A DNA stretch of 64,000 bases from Brucella gallinifaecis. Lineage in GTDB: Bacteria > Pseudomonadota > Alphaproteobacteria > Rhizobiales > Rhizobiaceae. Shown one piece after another: positions 47,251 through 55,745 of this stretch. The stretch is from positions 186,001-250,000 of the forward strand of contig NZ_ML636800.1 in NCBI RefSeq assembly GCF_006476605.1, given 5' to 3'. Positions within the stretch are counted from its first letter, which is position 1. Every line of letters starts with the position of its first letter. A program made the translations under genes and the position numbers. The notes under the pieces were generated by a model that saw only the letters and a program-made list of their open reading frames with translations, was not told the DNA's origin and searched no databases.

Positions 47251-47389
47251 TCCACATCTCCATTTTTCGTGTGCAGCCATAAAGCTCACCACATTTCGAA
47301 TGAAGAAAAGCTCGCACCAAACCGGTCAAGCGCATAGCCATTTTAGAAACAACGCAGTGTCCCACACAGTGCAACGGTGTGTGGTATAT

Positions 47390-48292
47390 CTACTTGAATG
47401 CTGCCATGTTATTGGCAAGAAAACCGCTTAGCCTTTCGACTGAAAGTGGCAATCTGCGGCGCGCGCGCACCATGAGATGAGCGCTTGCCTCAGCAAGTAA
47501 CGGATCTGACAATTCTCTCACTGCAACTGCATGTCGCGCCAACTCAGTTGAGACAGCAAAACGTGGCAAAAATGATATGCCAAGGCCCGCGATCACAAAA
47601 CGCCGCAAAACATCAATGGATGTCGTTTCGACCAGCGGAGCCATAGCAAAACCGCCATCCGCGGCAACACGCGTGACCAGTTGTGTAATCCCATGCCCGG
47701 GCCCCAACAAGGCATTTGGCAAGCCGGCACAATCAGCCAGCTCAGGCTTGTCTTTCTCAAGCAAAGGATGGTGTGGAGGCGTAATAACACAAAGCGATTG
47801 TTTCGAAATCGCCAGCGAACGAACGCGGGCATCCATCAATGGATTATAAGCAATTCCTATATCAGCATCGCCATTGGCTATGCCATCCAGCACGCTTTGT
47901 GTTCCGCCAAGCTGCAAGTCATATTGAATATCTGGATAAATCTTGACGAAAGAGCCAAGGCCATATTGCAAAACATCTGCAAGGAACCCTTCGCCGCACA
48001 GAATTCGTACACGTTTTTGCTGAACACTTTTTAGAAATCCAAGTTGCTCGGTCAACAGACTATGCTCTTCAAGCACACGCCTGCTGTGCTCAAGCACCAG
48101 ATCACCTGCCTCAGTCAATGTCATGCCACGTGCATTTCGTTCAAACAGAGATAGACCTATATTGCGCTCTGTTTCGGCAATCTGTCGACTAACCACGGAT
48201 GGTGCAACATTCACATGCTCGGCTGCAGCACGGATCGAACCAAACCGTACCACTGCCATAAACAAGCGTAATTCTTTAGCGTCCAGTGTGTC
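47390..48292 (-). CDS. LysR-family regulator
   Basis: This 300-residue LysR regulator has the helix-turn-helix GSIRAAAEHVNVAPSVVSRQ (residues about 17-36) and a C-terminal effector domain. It lies in the middle of, and in the same direction as, the DUF3100-M20-dehydrogenase cluster, so it probably controls that cluster. The start at 48292 (MDTLDAKELRLF) was chosen over one nine codons upstream as the usual LysR beginning. Confidence 0.87.
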   Translation of the reverse strand, partial: DTLDAKELRLFMAVVRFGSIRAAAEHVNVAPSVVSRQIAETERNIGLSLFERNARGMTLTEAGDLVLEHSRRVLEEHSLLTEQLGFLKSVQQKRVRILCGEGFLADVLQYGLGSFVKIYPDIQYDLQLGGTQSVLDGIANGDADIGIAYNPLMDARVRSLAISKQSLCVITPPHHPLLEKDKPELADCAGLPNALLGPGHGITQLVTRVAADGGFAMAPLVETTSIDVLRRFVIAGLGISFLPRFAVSTELARHAVAVRELSDPLLAEASAHLMVRARRRLPLSVERLSGFLANNMAAFK

Positions 48293-48357
48293 CATGACTC
48301 TTTGTTGCCGAGAAACCATCTTTAATCAAGACACGTTGCGAAATTTGCAACACCAAA

Positions 48358-49518
48358 TCAAGCAGCAGCCAGTTCACTCTGCACAAGCTTGATCCAGAAA
48401 TTCGCCCCAATCGGTAAAAGAGCATCATTGAAGTCGTAATAGGGTGAATGAAGCCCCGGATTTACGCCTTCACGCTTGCTGCCCAGCCAAAAATAACATC
48501 CTGGCTTTTCCTGTAGCATGAATGCAAAATCTTCAGCCGCCATGCTTGGGGCCACATCTAAAACCTTGAGGTCAAGGTCCGCAGATTTCGCAAGCTCACG
48601 AACTTTACGTGCGTTTTCGGCCGTGTTGATCGTCGATGGATATCTTTCTTCATAATCAACCCGCGCTGTACAACCGAACCCTTGCGCAATCGATGCAGAT
48701 AAAACCTGCATACGATGGGCTATCATCTTGCCAATTTCAGGCAAGAACCAACGGGTTGTACCACGAATAACCATGGTTTCCGGTATAATATTCCACGCAT
48801 CACCGCCATGCATTTGCGTGACCGAAACAACGGCAGATTCCAATGGTGATACATTGCGGCTTGCTATTGTCTGAAGTGCTGTAACCAGTTGTGATGCAGC
48901 GACAACTGGATCCGCTCCTTCATGGGGCATGGCCCCATGAGCGCCTTTACCCGTCAGCTCGATTTCAAATGTTCCAAAAGCCGCCATCATCGCATCATCA
49001 CGTGCGACACATGTGCCTAATTCAAGCGCAGGCCAGTTATGCAGCCCATAGACCGCATCCATCGGAAAGTCTTTAAAAAGACCCTCTTTCACCATGTCGC
49101 GGCCGCCACCCTCGTTTTCCTCAGCTGGCTGGAAAATCAAGTTCACGGTCCCGTCAAAATCAAGCTTGCTGATCGCTTTCGCTGCGGCCAGAGCCATTGT
49201 CACATGCCCATCATGTCCGCAGGCATGCATTTTGCCCGGTGTCCTGGATAGATAAGCGACGCCCGTTTTTTCAGTGATAGGCAACGCATCCATATCTGCG
49301 CGAATACCGATAGAACGGCGTGATGTTCCACGGCTTAGATGACCGATCACGCCCGTTTTTGCATAACCAGTCGTAACATCATAACCCCATAAGCGAAGTT
49401 TCTCCGCTATGAATGTCGCAGTCCGATTTTCCTCAAAAGCGAGTTCTGGATGCCTATGCAGATCGTGCCGCCACGCTGTTGCTTCAGCTATATCGGCCTC
49501 ATTAAGAAATATAGACAT
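48358..49518 (-). CDS. M20 (M20D) family amidohydrolase
   Basis: This 386-residue zinc-dependent amidohydrolase of the hippurate hydrolase / IAA-amino acid hydrolase type has the family N-terminus WRHDLHRHPELAFEE, the metal motifs ADMDALP and HACGHDGH, and PAEENEGGGRDM. The enzyme would cleave an N-acyl or amide bond of a small imported compound. It follows two membrane-protein genes that are good candidates for the importer, with a 58 bp gap. Confidence 0.9.
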   Translation of the reverse strand: MSIFLNEADIAEATAWRHDLHRHPELAFEENRTATFIAEKLRLWGYDVTTGYAKTGVIGHLSRGTSRRSIGIRADMDALPITEKTGVAYLSRTPGKMHACGHDGHVTMALAAAKAISKLDFDGTVNLIFQPAEENEGGGRDMVKEGLFKDFPMDAVYGLHNWPALELGTCVARDDAMMAAFGTFEIELTGKGAHGAMPHEGADPVVAASQLVTALQTIASRNVSPLESAVVSVTQMHGGDAWNIIPETMVIRGTTRWFLPEIGKMIAHRMQVLSASIAQGFGCTARVDYEERYPSTINTAENARKVRELAKSADLDLKVLDVAPSMAAEDFAFMLQEKPGCYFWLGSKREGVNPGLHSPYYDFNDALLPIGANFWIKLVQSELAAA

Positions 49519-49576
49519 GTTGAACCCTTCCGGTAGATTTGGTGAGACTGATTATACCCAGTCTCACCAAAATATC

Positions 49577-50092
49577 TTATCCCGTGATACGCAGCGTAAG
49601 GTCGGCAATCACAACCGATCCAAGATAAGTGCCAATCATCACGCATATAGCTACAATAACAATTTTCCAACCCGAGCGGCGAGCAATCTCAAACTCATTT
49701 CGTGTGAGCGCCAAGCCGCCATAGGCAAGCGCTGGTGTTGCCAGTGCAAGGAAGTTCAACTCGCCTACTTTCGACAGAACAAATTCTGAAATCGGAACAC
49801 CAGGAATTGTAATGACAATAGCGATAAACGAAACCCACGCGACACTTGGAAGATAAAACGGCATATAACGCGCCATAATCAAACCACCCAGAGATGCGCC
49901 ATAAAGGACCGCCATTCCTGGCAAAGCCTGCACTGGCGTAACACCCGTTCCCACCCAATTGGATACCAGGCCGAGGAAGCAGGCGATTATGAGCAGCAGC
50001 GCATTTTCAACAATATCGATCTTGCGTTCATCTGTGCTTTCGACAGACAAAGTGAGATTATCGACTGTATTTTTCACTGATTTCGAAGTCAT
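49577..50092 (-). CDS. Small membrane protein paired with a DUF3100-like protein
   Basis: This 171-residue protein has about 35 hydrophilic N-terminal residues and then four to five hydrophobic segments (ENALLLIIACFLGLVSNWVG, PGMAVLYGASLGGLIMARY, SVAWVSFIAIVITIPGV and a C-terminal helix). I recognise no catalytic or transport motif. It starts 12 bp after the DUF3100-like gene, so the two are probably translated together and may form one complex. Confidence 0.7.
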   Translation of the reverse strand: MTSKSVKNTVDNLTLSVESTDERKIDIVENALLLIIACFLGLVSNWVGTGVTPVQALPGMAVLYGASLGGLIMARYMPFYLPSVAWVSFIAIVITIPGVPISEFVLSKVGELNFLALATPALAYGGLALTRNEFEIARRSGWKIVIVAICVMIGTYLGSVVIADLTLRITG

Positions 50093-50104
50093 CTGCCTCT
50101 CCCC

Positions 50105-50923
50105 TTATTTCGCGTCACGATATAAATCAGGACGGCACTTTTTAAAAAGCCACTCAGTAAGCGGCAGCGCCACAAACAAACCTACATAAAGTCCGGTGGC
50201 ATAAGTTAGAATATTGCTGGCTGCTGCGAGAGCGAGAATGAGGTCTTGCTGATCAGGTAAAACGCTGACCAAACCGCCAGTACAAGCGGCAAGCATACTA
50301 CCGGAGCCAACACCACACGACATCGCCAAAGCGCGTACATCGAACACGCCAAGGCTATGCACCAGCGGCGGCATGATAGCGAATACGAAAGTCCCGATAA
50401 GCGTTCCTGTTGCATAAACGCCCATGACGCCGGCACCTTCAGGACTATCGAGACCATATTTATCAGCAATCAGTGCAAGATTAGGCTCACGATCAATCGA
50501 ATAGGTAGCGCCAATTGTTTCACGTCCCATACGCAAAAGAAAAACAGCTATAGGGAAAGCGATTGCAATCGTTCCGAGATTACCGATCTCCTGCAAAATG
50601 AGAGCAGGACCGGCAGCAATGATATTGTCAATCTGCGGGCCGACAGTTGTGCCGAATTTGGCAATAAACGGCATAATTGCAATGGTAATCATCGTTCCCG
50701 AAAGCTTTACCGAATCTGACTTCAGCACTTTTCCTGCTGCCTTCAGGATATGCGGGTTCAGAATGATCCCCATGGCGAATGCATAAAGCATCGGCAGAAA
50801 AATAACAGAGCCAATACCTATGGGTATTTTACGAATTCCAATCAATTCTGAAATGCAGATGATAACCAGAACGAATGCATGCAACCAGATGTGATGCATT
50901 GCGAATACTTTATTCCCCTTCAC
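50105..50923 (-). CDS. DUF3100-like multispanning membrane protein
   Basis: This 272-residue protein has about eight membrane helices. It resembles the DUF3100 family of uncharacterised inner-membrane proteins (ISELIGIRKIPIGIGSVIFL, GPALILQEIGNLGTIAIAFP, a glycine-rich GVGSGSMLAACTGGL). Position upstream of a small membrane protein and an M20 amidohydrolase suggests a transporter for the amidohydrolase substrate; this is inference. It is the first gene of the six-gene minus-strand cluster. Confidence 0.65.
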   Translation of the reverse strand: MKGNKVFAMHHIWLHAFVLVIICISELIGIRKIPIGIGSVIFLPMLYAFAMGIILNPHILKAAGKVLKSDSVKLSGTMITIAIMPFIAKFGTTVGPQIDNIIAAGPALILQEIGNLGTIAIAFPIAVFLLRMGRETIGATYSIDREPNLALIADKYGLDSPEGAGVMGVYATGTLIGTFVFAIMPPLVHSLGVFDVRALAMSCGVGSGSMLAACTGGLVSVLPDQQDLILALAAASNILTYATGLYVGLFVALPLTEWLFKKCRPDLYRDAK

Positions 50924-51112
50924 GCGGGCCTCCTTGATTTTATTTTACCGCTATACATCAGTATGATCAGTTTAAAAATGAGGTCCAGCCTGATATCCGG
51001 GAACGGAGCGTTGCTTGCACAGCAACAGAAGGCACGACTGTGTATCAGTGAGTTAATAAACCTGCTTAATTGATCCTCTTTTTAAAAAGGACTATTCTTC
51101 GATTTCAGGGCT

Positions 51113-51286
51113 TTAATTACTATATTCCCCTTCGAATGATGGACCAAAAGGCACAATGTCATTATCAACGTCCAAAGGCTGGACTGTTCCATTAACACAC
51201 AGCGTTTCCAGATTTATGCCGACGCGTTTTAAGCTACCGCTCCGAATTATTATATCGTACTCGCCAGTCGCTTCAACTAACGTCAT
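51113..51286 (-). CDS. Short ORF or gene fragment of unknown function (57 aa)
   Basis: The frame from ATG 51286 to TAA 51113 encodes MTLVEATGEYDIII..VNGTVQPLDVDNDIVPFGPSFEGEY. The composition is protein-like and acidic. The frame is open for 13 further codons upstream of the ATG (after a TAA near 51326), so this may be the 3' end of a lost gene. No Shine-Dalgarno sequence is evident. It lies directly beyond a transposase remnant. I do not recognise a family. Confidence 0.35.
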   Translation of the reverse strand: MTLVEATGEYDIIIRSGSLKRVGINLETLCVNGTVQPLDVDNDIVPFGPSFEGEYSN

Positions 51287-51335
51287 TTTCCAGCTTCTGG
51301 GATTCCTACGACATGAAGGATATTTATTTTAACAC

Positions 51336-51554
51336 TACATCTTAACGTGCTCTGGCATGACCTTTTTTCCTGTGGCTCCGTGCTAGTGAACTCGGACACA
51401 GGTGCTATCGATCATCACGATATCGCCATCATAGGCCTCAGAGAAGGCTGCTAGCACCGGTTCCAGATACCAGAATGCCACGAGGTTTGCGCGGTAACAA
51501 AGGGGCAATAATCTAACATTCGCGTTCTGTCAGTTCATCGCGACGACGCGACAT
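51336..51554 (-). mobile_element. Decayed IS5-family (IS427-group-like) transposase remnant
   Basis: Reading the minus strand from ATG 51554 gives MSRRRDELTEREC, a stop, then IIAPLLPRKPRG, the typical transposase N-terminus. After a frame change near 51485 comes WYLEPVLAAFSEAYDGDIVM followed by IDSTCVRVH, a TAG, and HGATGKK, which belongs to the DDE region around the first catalytic aspartate. About half the gene is missing between these parts, both stops are in conserved sequence, and no terminal inverted repeats were seen. It is a dead fragment. Confidence 0.75.
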
Positions 51555-51780
51555 CAAGTACCTTCAGTTCAGAGGTCATTTGAATCACTAATTCATTCAA
51601 ATAAATAGACTATTTATGAGTGCATGACCTAAAATGCCTCTTTTGGCCTAACGCAGAATGGCAAGTTTCTATAGTTCAAAAAATCGTGTCATTCTCATTG
51701 AAAACTATTTGATCATGATGCCAAGAAATTCTTCTCATAAACCCAGCTAATTGCCGCGAAGATTATCAGGCAACCCAACA

Positions 51781-51818
51781 GCATCGGGCAGTCACATAAA
51801 CGTGCAACTGCCCGATGC
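51781..51818. repeat. Perfect 12 bp inverted repeat
   Basis: GCATCGGGCAGT and ACTGCCCGATGC are exact reverse complements separated by 14 bases. No T run follows on either strand. It could be part of a small RNA, a transcript end or a protein-binding site. Confidence 0.6.
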
Positions 51819-51869
51819 GCAAGGCATATAATCAGATAAGAAAAGAAACAGCATATATTCTTACTATTG

Positions 51870-51892
51870 TATTTTCTTAAGATAAGAAAATA
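51870..51892. repeat. Perfect 10 bp inverted repeat, AT-rich
   Basis: TATTTTCTTA-AGA-TAAGAAAATA is a perfect palindrome with a 3-nt spacer, 51 bp beyond the GC-rich hairpin. The AT content makes it a better candidate for a protein-binding site than an RNA stem. Confidence 0.5.
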
Positions 51893-51921
51893 TAAATTCG
51901 TAATGAAAACCGCTATTTAAC

Positions 51922-51988
51922 TGGGGCGATGAAGCTACATATAAAACACTGGCTTCCAATGTAAAAATAACTTCATCGCCGGCCCCCA
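51922..51988. repeat. Long-loop hairpin
   Basis: CGATGAAG (51927-51934) pairs with CTTCATCG (51971-51978), and the outer TGGGG (51922-51926) pairs with CCCCA (51984-51988), with a small bulge and a 36-nt loop. It is the third inverted repeat in 210 bp. Confidence 0.5.
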
Positions 51989-52360
51989 CAAAACATAATC
52001 TATTTAATCCAAATATAGAGACAAGCGGGTAGCGTCTCAATTTAATATGGTTTTTGTCTCAAAATTGAAGATTCACTGTCGATCAAACGAGACATACCTG
52101 AATATATCGGGGCAAATAAGTGCGCATGAGCGTAAGACGAAAAAACATCCTCTTCTGGAAAGCAAAGATCAATATCTGATCCTTTAACCTCACAGATTGG
52201 AAAATGTTTCCCGGATCGCTGACTGCACCAGAGGACACAATATATTCCATCATCATCGCGAAAAGGATGAAACAGTTAGTTATCGAAAAATTATGCGTTA
52301 AAAATAAATAATTAAAGTGCCTGAATATGGCAGAATAATCAGAATATTTACTTCAATAAC

Positions 52361-52392
52361 AAAAGCGCCGGGACTGGAGCACCGACGCTTTG
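52361..52392 (-). terminator. Terminator of the DUF1127 gene
   Basis: On the minus strand ACAAAGCGTCGG pairs imperfectly with CCGGCGCTTTTGT and is followed by a T-rich run. It lies 58 bp after the DUF1127 stop codon. Confidence 0.6.
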
Positions 52393-52449
52393 TTACATTA
52401 TCTCTGTTTCACTTACGAGGCGATCAACTATCAGTCGCATCATCAGTGT

Positions 52450-52587
52450 TTACTTACCGAAAACTGCGCTCTGGATCTGTGAACGTGATACGCCAATATC
52501 GGCAAGAAGATGATCGTCCATTGCACCGAGTTCACGGATTGCGCGACGACGTGAAACATACTGCTGGAATTTCTGACGAATGTTCAT
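52450..52587 (-). CDS. DUF1127-family small protein
   Basis: This 45-residue basic protein consists almost entirely of a DUF1127 domain: RRRAIRELGAMDDHLLADIG is the conserved core. The ATG at 52587 is set by GAGGAGAT eight bases upstream; a longer frame upstream is not conserved-looking. Small DUF1127 proteins in alphaproteobacteria influence RNA turnover and phosphate or carbon metabolism in the cases studied; the exact role of this one is unknown. It is transcribed alone and ends at its own terminator. Confidence 0.85.
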   Translation of the reverse strand: MNIRQKFQQYVSRRRAIRELGAMDDHLLADIGVSRSQIQSAVFGK

Positions 52588-52835
52588 TTCTATCTCCTCA
52601 TTATGTGCCCTATAAATAATCGTTTGCACAAATTTCCACCACGGATATGATTGCAAATGAGGCATGCGTTTTCGCTGGAGCTCACTTCTTGAAAACGCCA
52701 CAATCGCCTATGGTATAGTGAGTAAAGGCCGTATATTTTTTTGATTTTCAGAACATTTGCCTTTTGCAAAACCGGTCTTAATCGATTAATCCGCTCCTTG
52801 GAGGAATTTACTTCCAGCCTTTTTCGGACACCACT

Positions 52836-53744
52836 ATGCTTTACGGTATTTTACTCGCGTTTGCGTCCTATGCTGCATTCGCTATCAGCGACGCCTGCGT
52901 CAAGTTTCTTGACGGTACATTGTCACCCTATGAAATTGCTTTTTATGGTGCCGTATTAGGATTACTTGCCATTCCTTTTATCAAGAAGCCCGAAGACCAG
53001 TGGCTTGATATGTTTCGAACCACAAATATAAAACTCTGGTTGCTTCGCACACTCACCGCTGCAATGGGTGTAATTGGGAGTGTTGTCGCCTTTACGCATC
53101 TTTCAATGGCTGAAGCTTTTGCATTGATCTTCCTGCTTCCTGCCTTCGTGACGATCCTGTCTGTTCTCTTTCTTAAAGAACAGGTCGGTTGGCGCCGCTG
53201 GTCGGCAGTCGTCATTGGTTTTATTGGTGTACTTGTTGTACTGCGCCCCGGCTTTCGTGAACTGTCAATCGGTCATCTCGGTGCACTTGCCGGCGGGCTT
53301 GGCGGCGCCTTCAGCATCGTAATTTTTCGTGCAATGGGTAAGAAAGAAAAGCGTATTTCACTTTATACTGCTGGCCTTATCGGGCCAATCATTATTTGTG
53401 GCACCCTGATGATCCCCGGCTATCAGACACCTTCTGTAATTCAATGGGGTTATCTTGCAGGCTATGGCCTGCTAGCAGCATTGGCAAATATTCTGCTCAT
53501 GCTCGCCGCACAACGAGCACCGGCCAGCGCTATTGCATCCCCGCAATATAGCCAGATGCTCTGGGCAATTCTGTTTGGCTATTTCATTTTCCATGATCAC
53601 ATAGATCTGCCAATGCTGATTGGCATTGTTCTCATCACGATTTCCGGCCTCTTCACTTTTGTGCGCGAACGTCAGCGCGGTGTAACCGGACCGGTATCTG
53701 TTGTGACTTCAGATCCATCATCTGCTCTGGCCGAAGAAAAATAA
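52836..53744 (+). CDS. EamA/DMT-family exporter
   Basis: This 302-residue membrane protein of the drug/metabolite transporter superfamily has ten predicted helices in two EamA repeats. It shows FAISDACVKFLDGTLSP, MAEAFALIFLLPAFVTILS and the second-repeat APASAIASPQYSQMLWAILFGY. Family members export amino acids, metabolites or drugs. The gene is single, with the ATG at 52836 giving the normal first helix. Confidence 0.88.
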   Translation: MLYGILLAFASYAAFAISDACVKFLDGTLSPYEIAFYGAVLGLLAIPFIKKPEDQWLDMFRTTNIKLWLLRTLTAAMGVIGSVVAFTHLSMAEAFALIFLLPAFVTILSVLFLKEQVGWRRWSAVVIGFIGVLVVLRPGFRELSIGHLGALAGGLGGAFSIVIFRAMGKKEKRISLYTAGLIGPIIICGTLMIPGYQTPSVIQWGYLAGYGLLAALANILLMLAAQRAPASAIASPQYSQMLWAILFGYFIFHDHIDLPMLIGIVLITISGLFTFVRERQRGVTGPVSVVTSDPSSALAEEK

Positions 53745-53933
53745 GACCTTTCTTACGCATGTTTGATTTTTATACGACTATATTGAAGCTGAAACCGGTT
53801 TTCAATTTCAGGCCGGTACTATAAAGATCCCGGTGCATATCCCGCCCACACTTTTACCAATAATTATCTTGAAAGATTGAAAGCGCTTTGCGTGGGATCA
53901 GGCACGAAAACAGAATTGATCGAGGATGAGATA

Positions 53934-54788
53934 ATGGCTGAGAAGCGAGCAATGTGGACCTATTACAAGGGAGAATGGCATGAGGGTGATGTGCGTATTC
54001 TGGGCGCAGCATCGCATGCGACCTGGCTTGGCTCTCTTGTGTTCGATGGTGCCCGTCTTTTTGAAGGTGTGACGCCTGATCTTGATCGTCATTCTGCACG
54101 TGCCAATGCTTCTGCCAGCGCTCTGGGACTTGCACCAATGCTCAGCGGAAGCGACATTGAGGCACTGGCTCGTGAGGGATTGAAAAAGTTTGCACCCGGC
54201 ACAGATGTATATATTCGTCCAATGTATTGGGCGGAAGAAGGTGACAGCACTACAGTTGCCGCAACACCGGAATCGACGGATTTTGCACTTTGTCTTGAAG
54301 CAATCCCTATGGTTGAGCCAAAAGGGTTTACCGTCACGACCACTTCTTTCCGCCGTCCATATCTTGAAGTCATGCCGGTCAATGCAAAAGCTGCCTGCCT
54401 TTATCCAAACAGTAGCCGCATGTTACGCGAAGCCCAGGCCAAAGGCTTTCATAATGCACTGGTTACAGACGTTCTCGGCAATGTTGCAGAGACTGCAACA
54501 TCGAATGTTTTTCTGGTCCGTGGGGGAGAAGTGTTTACCCCGGTTCCAAATGGTACATTTCTGAACGGGATTACACGTCAGAGGGTTATTGGACTTCTGC
54601 GCCAGGCTGGTGTCAGTGTTCATGAAACAACCCTGACAATTCAGGATTTCCGTGAAGCGGACGAAATCTTCTCAACGGGCAATATGAGTAAAGTTGTGCC
54701 GATTATTGGCTTTGATGAAAGAAAACTGGAATATGGCGCTGTTACCAAGCGTGCACGTTCACTTTACTGGGAATGGGCGCATAGCTGA
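53934..54788 (+). CDS. Class IV PLP aminotransferase (branched-chain aminotransferase type)
   Basis: This 284-residue fold-type IV PLP enzyme has the family segment GSLVFDGARLFEG, the probable PLP lysine in VNAKAACLYPNS near residue 150, and the C-terminal GNVAETATSNVFLV with the PLP-interacting glutamate. It is shorter than classical IlvE and could act on branched-chain or D-amino acids. The ATG at 53934 starts MAEKRAMWTYY; earlier in-frame codons do not look coding. Confidence 0.85.
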   Translation: MAEKRAMWTYYKGEWHEGDVRILGAASHATWLGSLVFDGARLFEGVTPDLDRHSARANASASALGLAPMLSGSDIEALAREGLKKFAPGTDVYIRPMYWAEEGDSTTVAATPESTDFALCLEAIPMVEPKGFTVTTTSFRRPYLEVMPVNAKAACLYPNSSRMLREAQAKGFHNALVTDVLGNVAETATSNVFLVRGGEVFTPVPNGTFLNGITRQRVIGLLRQAGVSVHETTLTIQDFREADEIFSTGNMSKVVPIIGFDERKLEYGAVTKRARSLYWEWAHS

Positions 54789-54837
54789 CCCGCGCTCTCA
54801 CCCCCCTTCGATTAATCGTATAATGATTGCTGTCTAA

Positions 54838-55599
54838 ATGCTTGAACATACCCCGCTGTTTATGACAGTAGCCATTATTGCAGCTTTTTTTGTCGGCCTG
54901 TCCAAAGGCGGGCTTCCATCTGTTGGTACTTTGTCGGTGCCACTTATGGCCCTGGTGATTTCACCCGTAACGGCAGCAGCTCTTCTGCTGCCGATCTATG
55001 TCATAAGCGACATGTTTGGCCTTTATCTCTATCGCCGTCACTTCTCAGCGCGAAATCTGACTATTCTTACCCCGACAGCGATTGTGGGTATAGGCTTGGG
55101 CTGGTTTTTCAGCTCTCACCTTTCAAGCACTTTTATCGGAATGATGGTGGGGCTGGTAGGATTGCTCTTCTGTTTCAATGTATGGTTTGGCAGCAAATAT
55201 CGCAGCCAGGCACGCAAAGCTGATATTCCACGTGGAGCCTTCTGGGGTATTATTACAGGCCTGACCAGCTTTGTCTCTCATTCCGGTGCGCCACCGTTTC
55301 AGATGTATGTCCTGCCACAACATCTCGAAAAGCTGATCTTCGCAGGTACGTCGACTATTCTTTTTGCAATCGTCAATGCGGTTAAACTTATACCCTATTG
55401 GCAATTAGAGCAGTTTTCCAACCTCGACTGGTCGCTTGGTTTGTGGCTTTTGCCAGCCGCAATCATAGGTACATTTGTTGGTGCAAAGCTCACCCGCATC
55501 ATGCCGGATGGGCCATTTTTCCTATTGGTACAACTCACACTTCTAGGTCTGTCAATCAAGCTGATTGCAGATTGGGTAATCCCGTTTTTGTGGCCTTAA
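54838..55599 (+). CDS. TSUP (TauE/SafE)-family membrane transporter
   Basis: This 253-residue membrane protein has about eight helices and the TSUP features FFVGLSKGGLPSVGTLSVPL in the first repeat and GLTSFVSHSGAPPFQMY in the second. Family members export sulfite, sulfoacetate or similar anions. It follows the aminotransferase by 49 bp; a shared transcript is possible but there is no clear functional tie. Confidence 0.88.
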   Translation: MLEHTPLFMTVAIIAAFFVGLSKGGLPSVGTLSVPLMALVISPVTAAALLLPIYVISDMFGLYLYRRHFSARNLTILTPTAIVGIGLGWFFSSHLSSTFIGMMVGLVGLLFCFNVWFGSKYRSQARKADIPRGAFWGIITGLTSFVSHSGAPPFQMYVLPQHLEKLIFAGTSTILFAIVNAVKLIPYWQLEQFSNLDWSLGLWLLPAAIIGTFVGAKLTRIMPDGPFFLLVQLTLLGLSIKLIADWVIPFLWP

Positions 55600-55745
55600 A
55601 TACATTCTGAAAATGGAGAACCTGCTATAATGAATAATAAAAATTGATGTTGCCATTCATCCTTCTGTTTTGACGACATCATAGTCAGCAAGTAGTCTGG
55701 GCCACAACATGGGAAACAGAAATCAAATCAATGGAGGATTTCATA

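Larger units (their letters stand above)
50924..52449. other. Gene desert with IS remnant, short ORF and hairpins
   Basis: This 1.5 kb AT-rich stretch has no intact conventional gene. It contains a 57-codon minus-strand ORF (51113-51286), a decayed IS5-family transposase (51336-51554) and three hairpins within 210 bp (51781-51988). A terminator of the DUF1127 gene is at 52361-52392. It probably marks an edge of the accessory block to its left. Confidence 0.6.

Noticed and set aside
50924-52449. Hairpins in the gene desert considered as a CRISPR array
   Set aside because: The inverted repeats differ from each other, are not spaced as direct repeats and there are no cas genes in the window.
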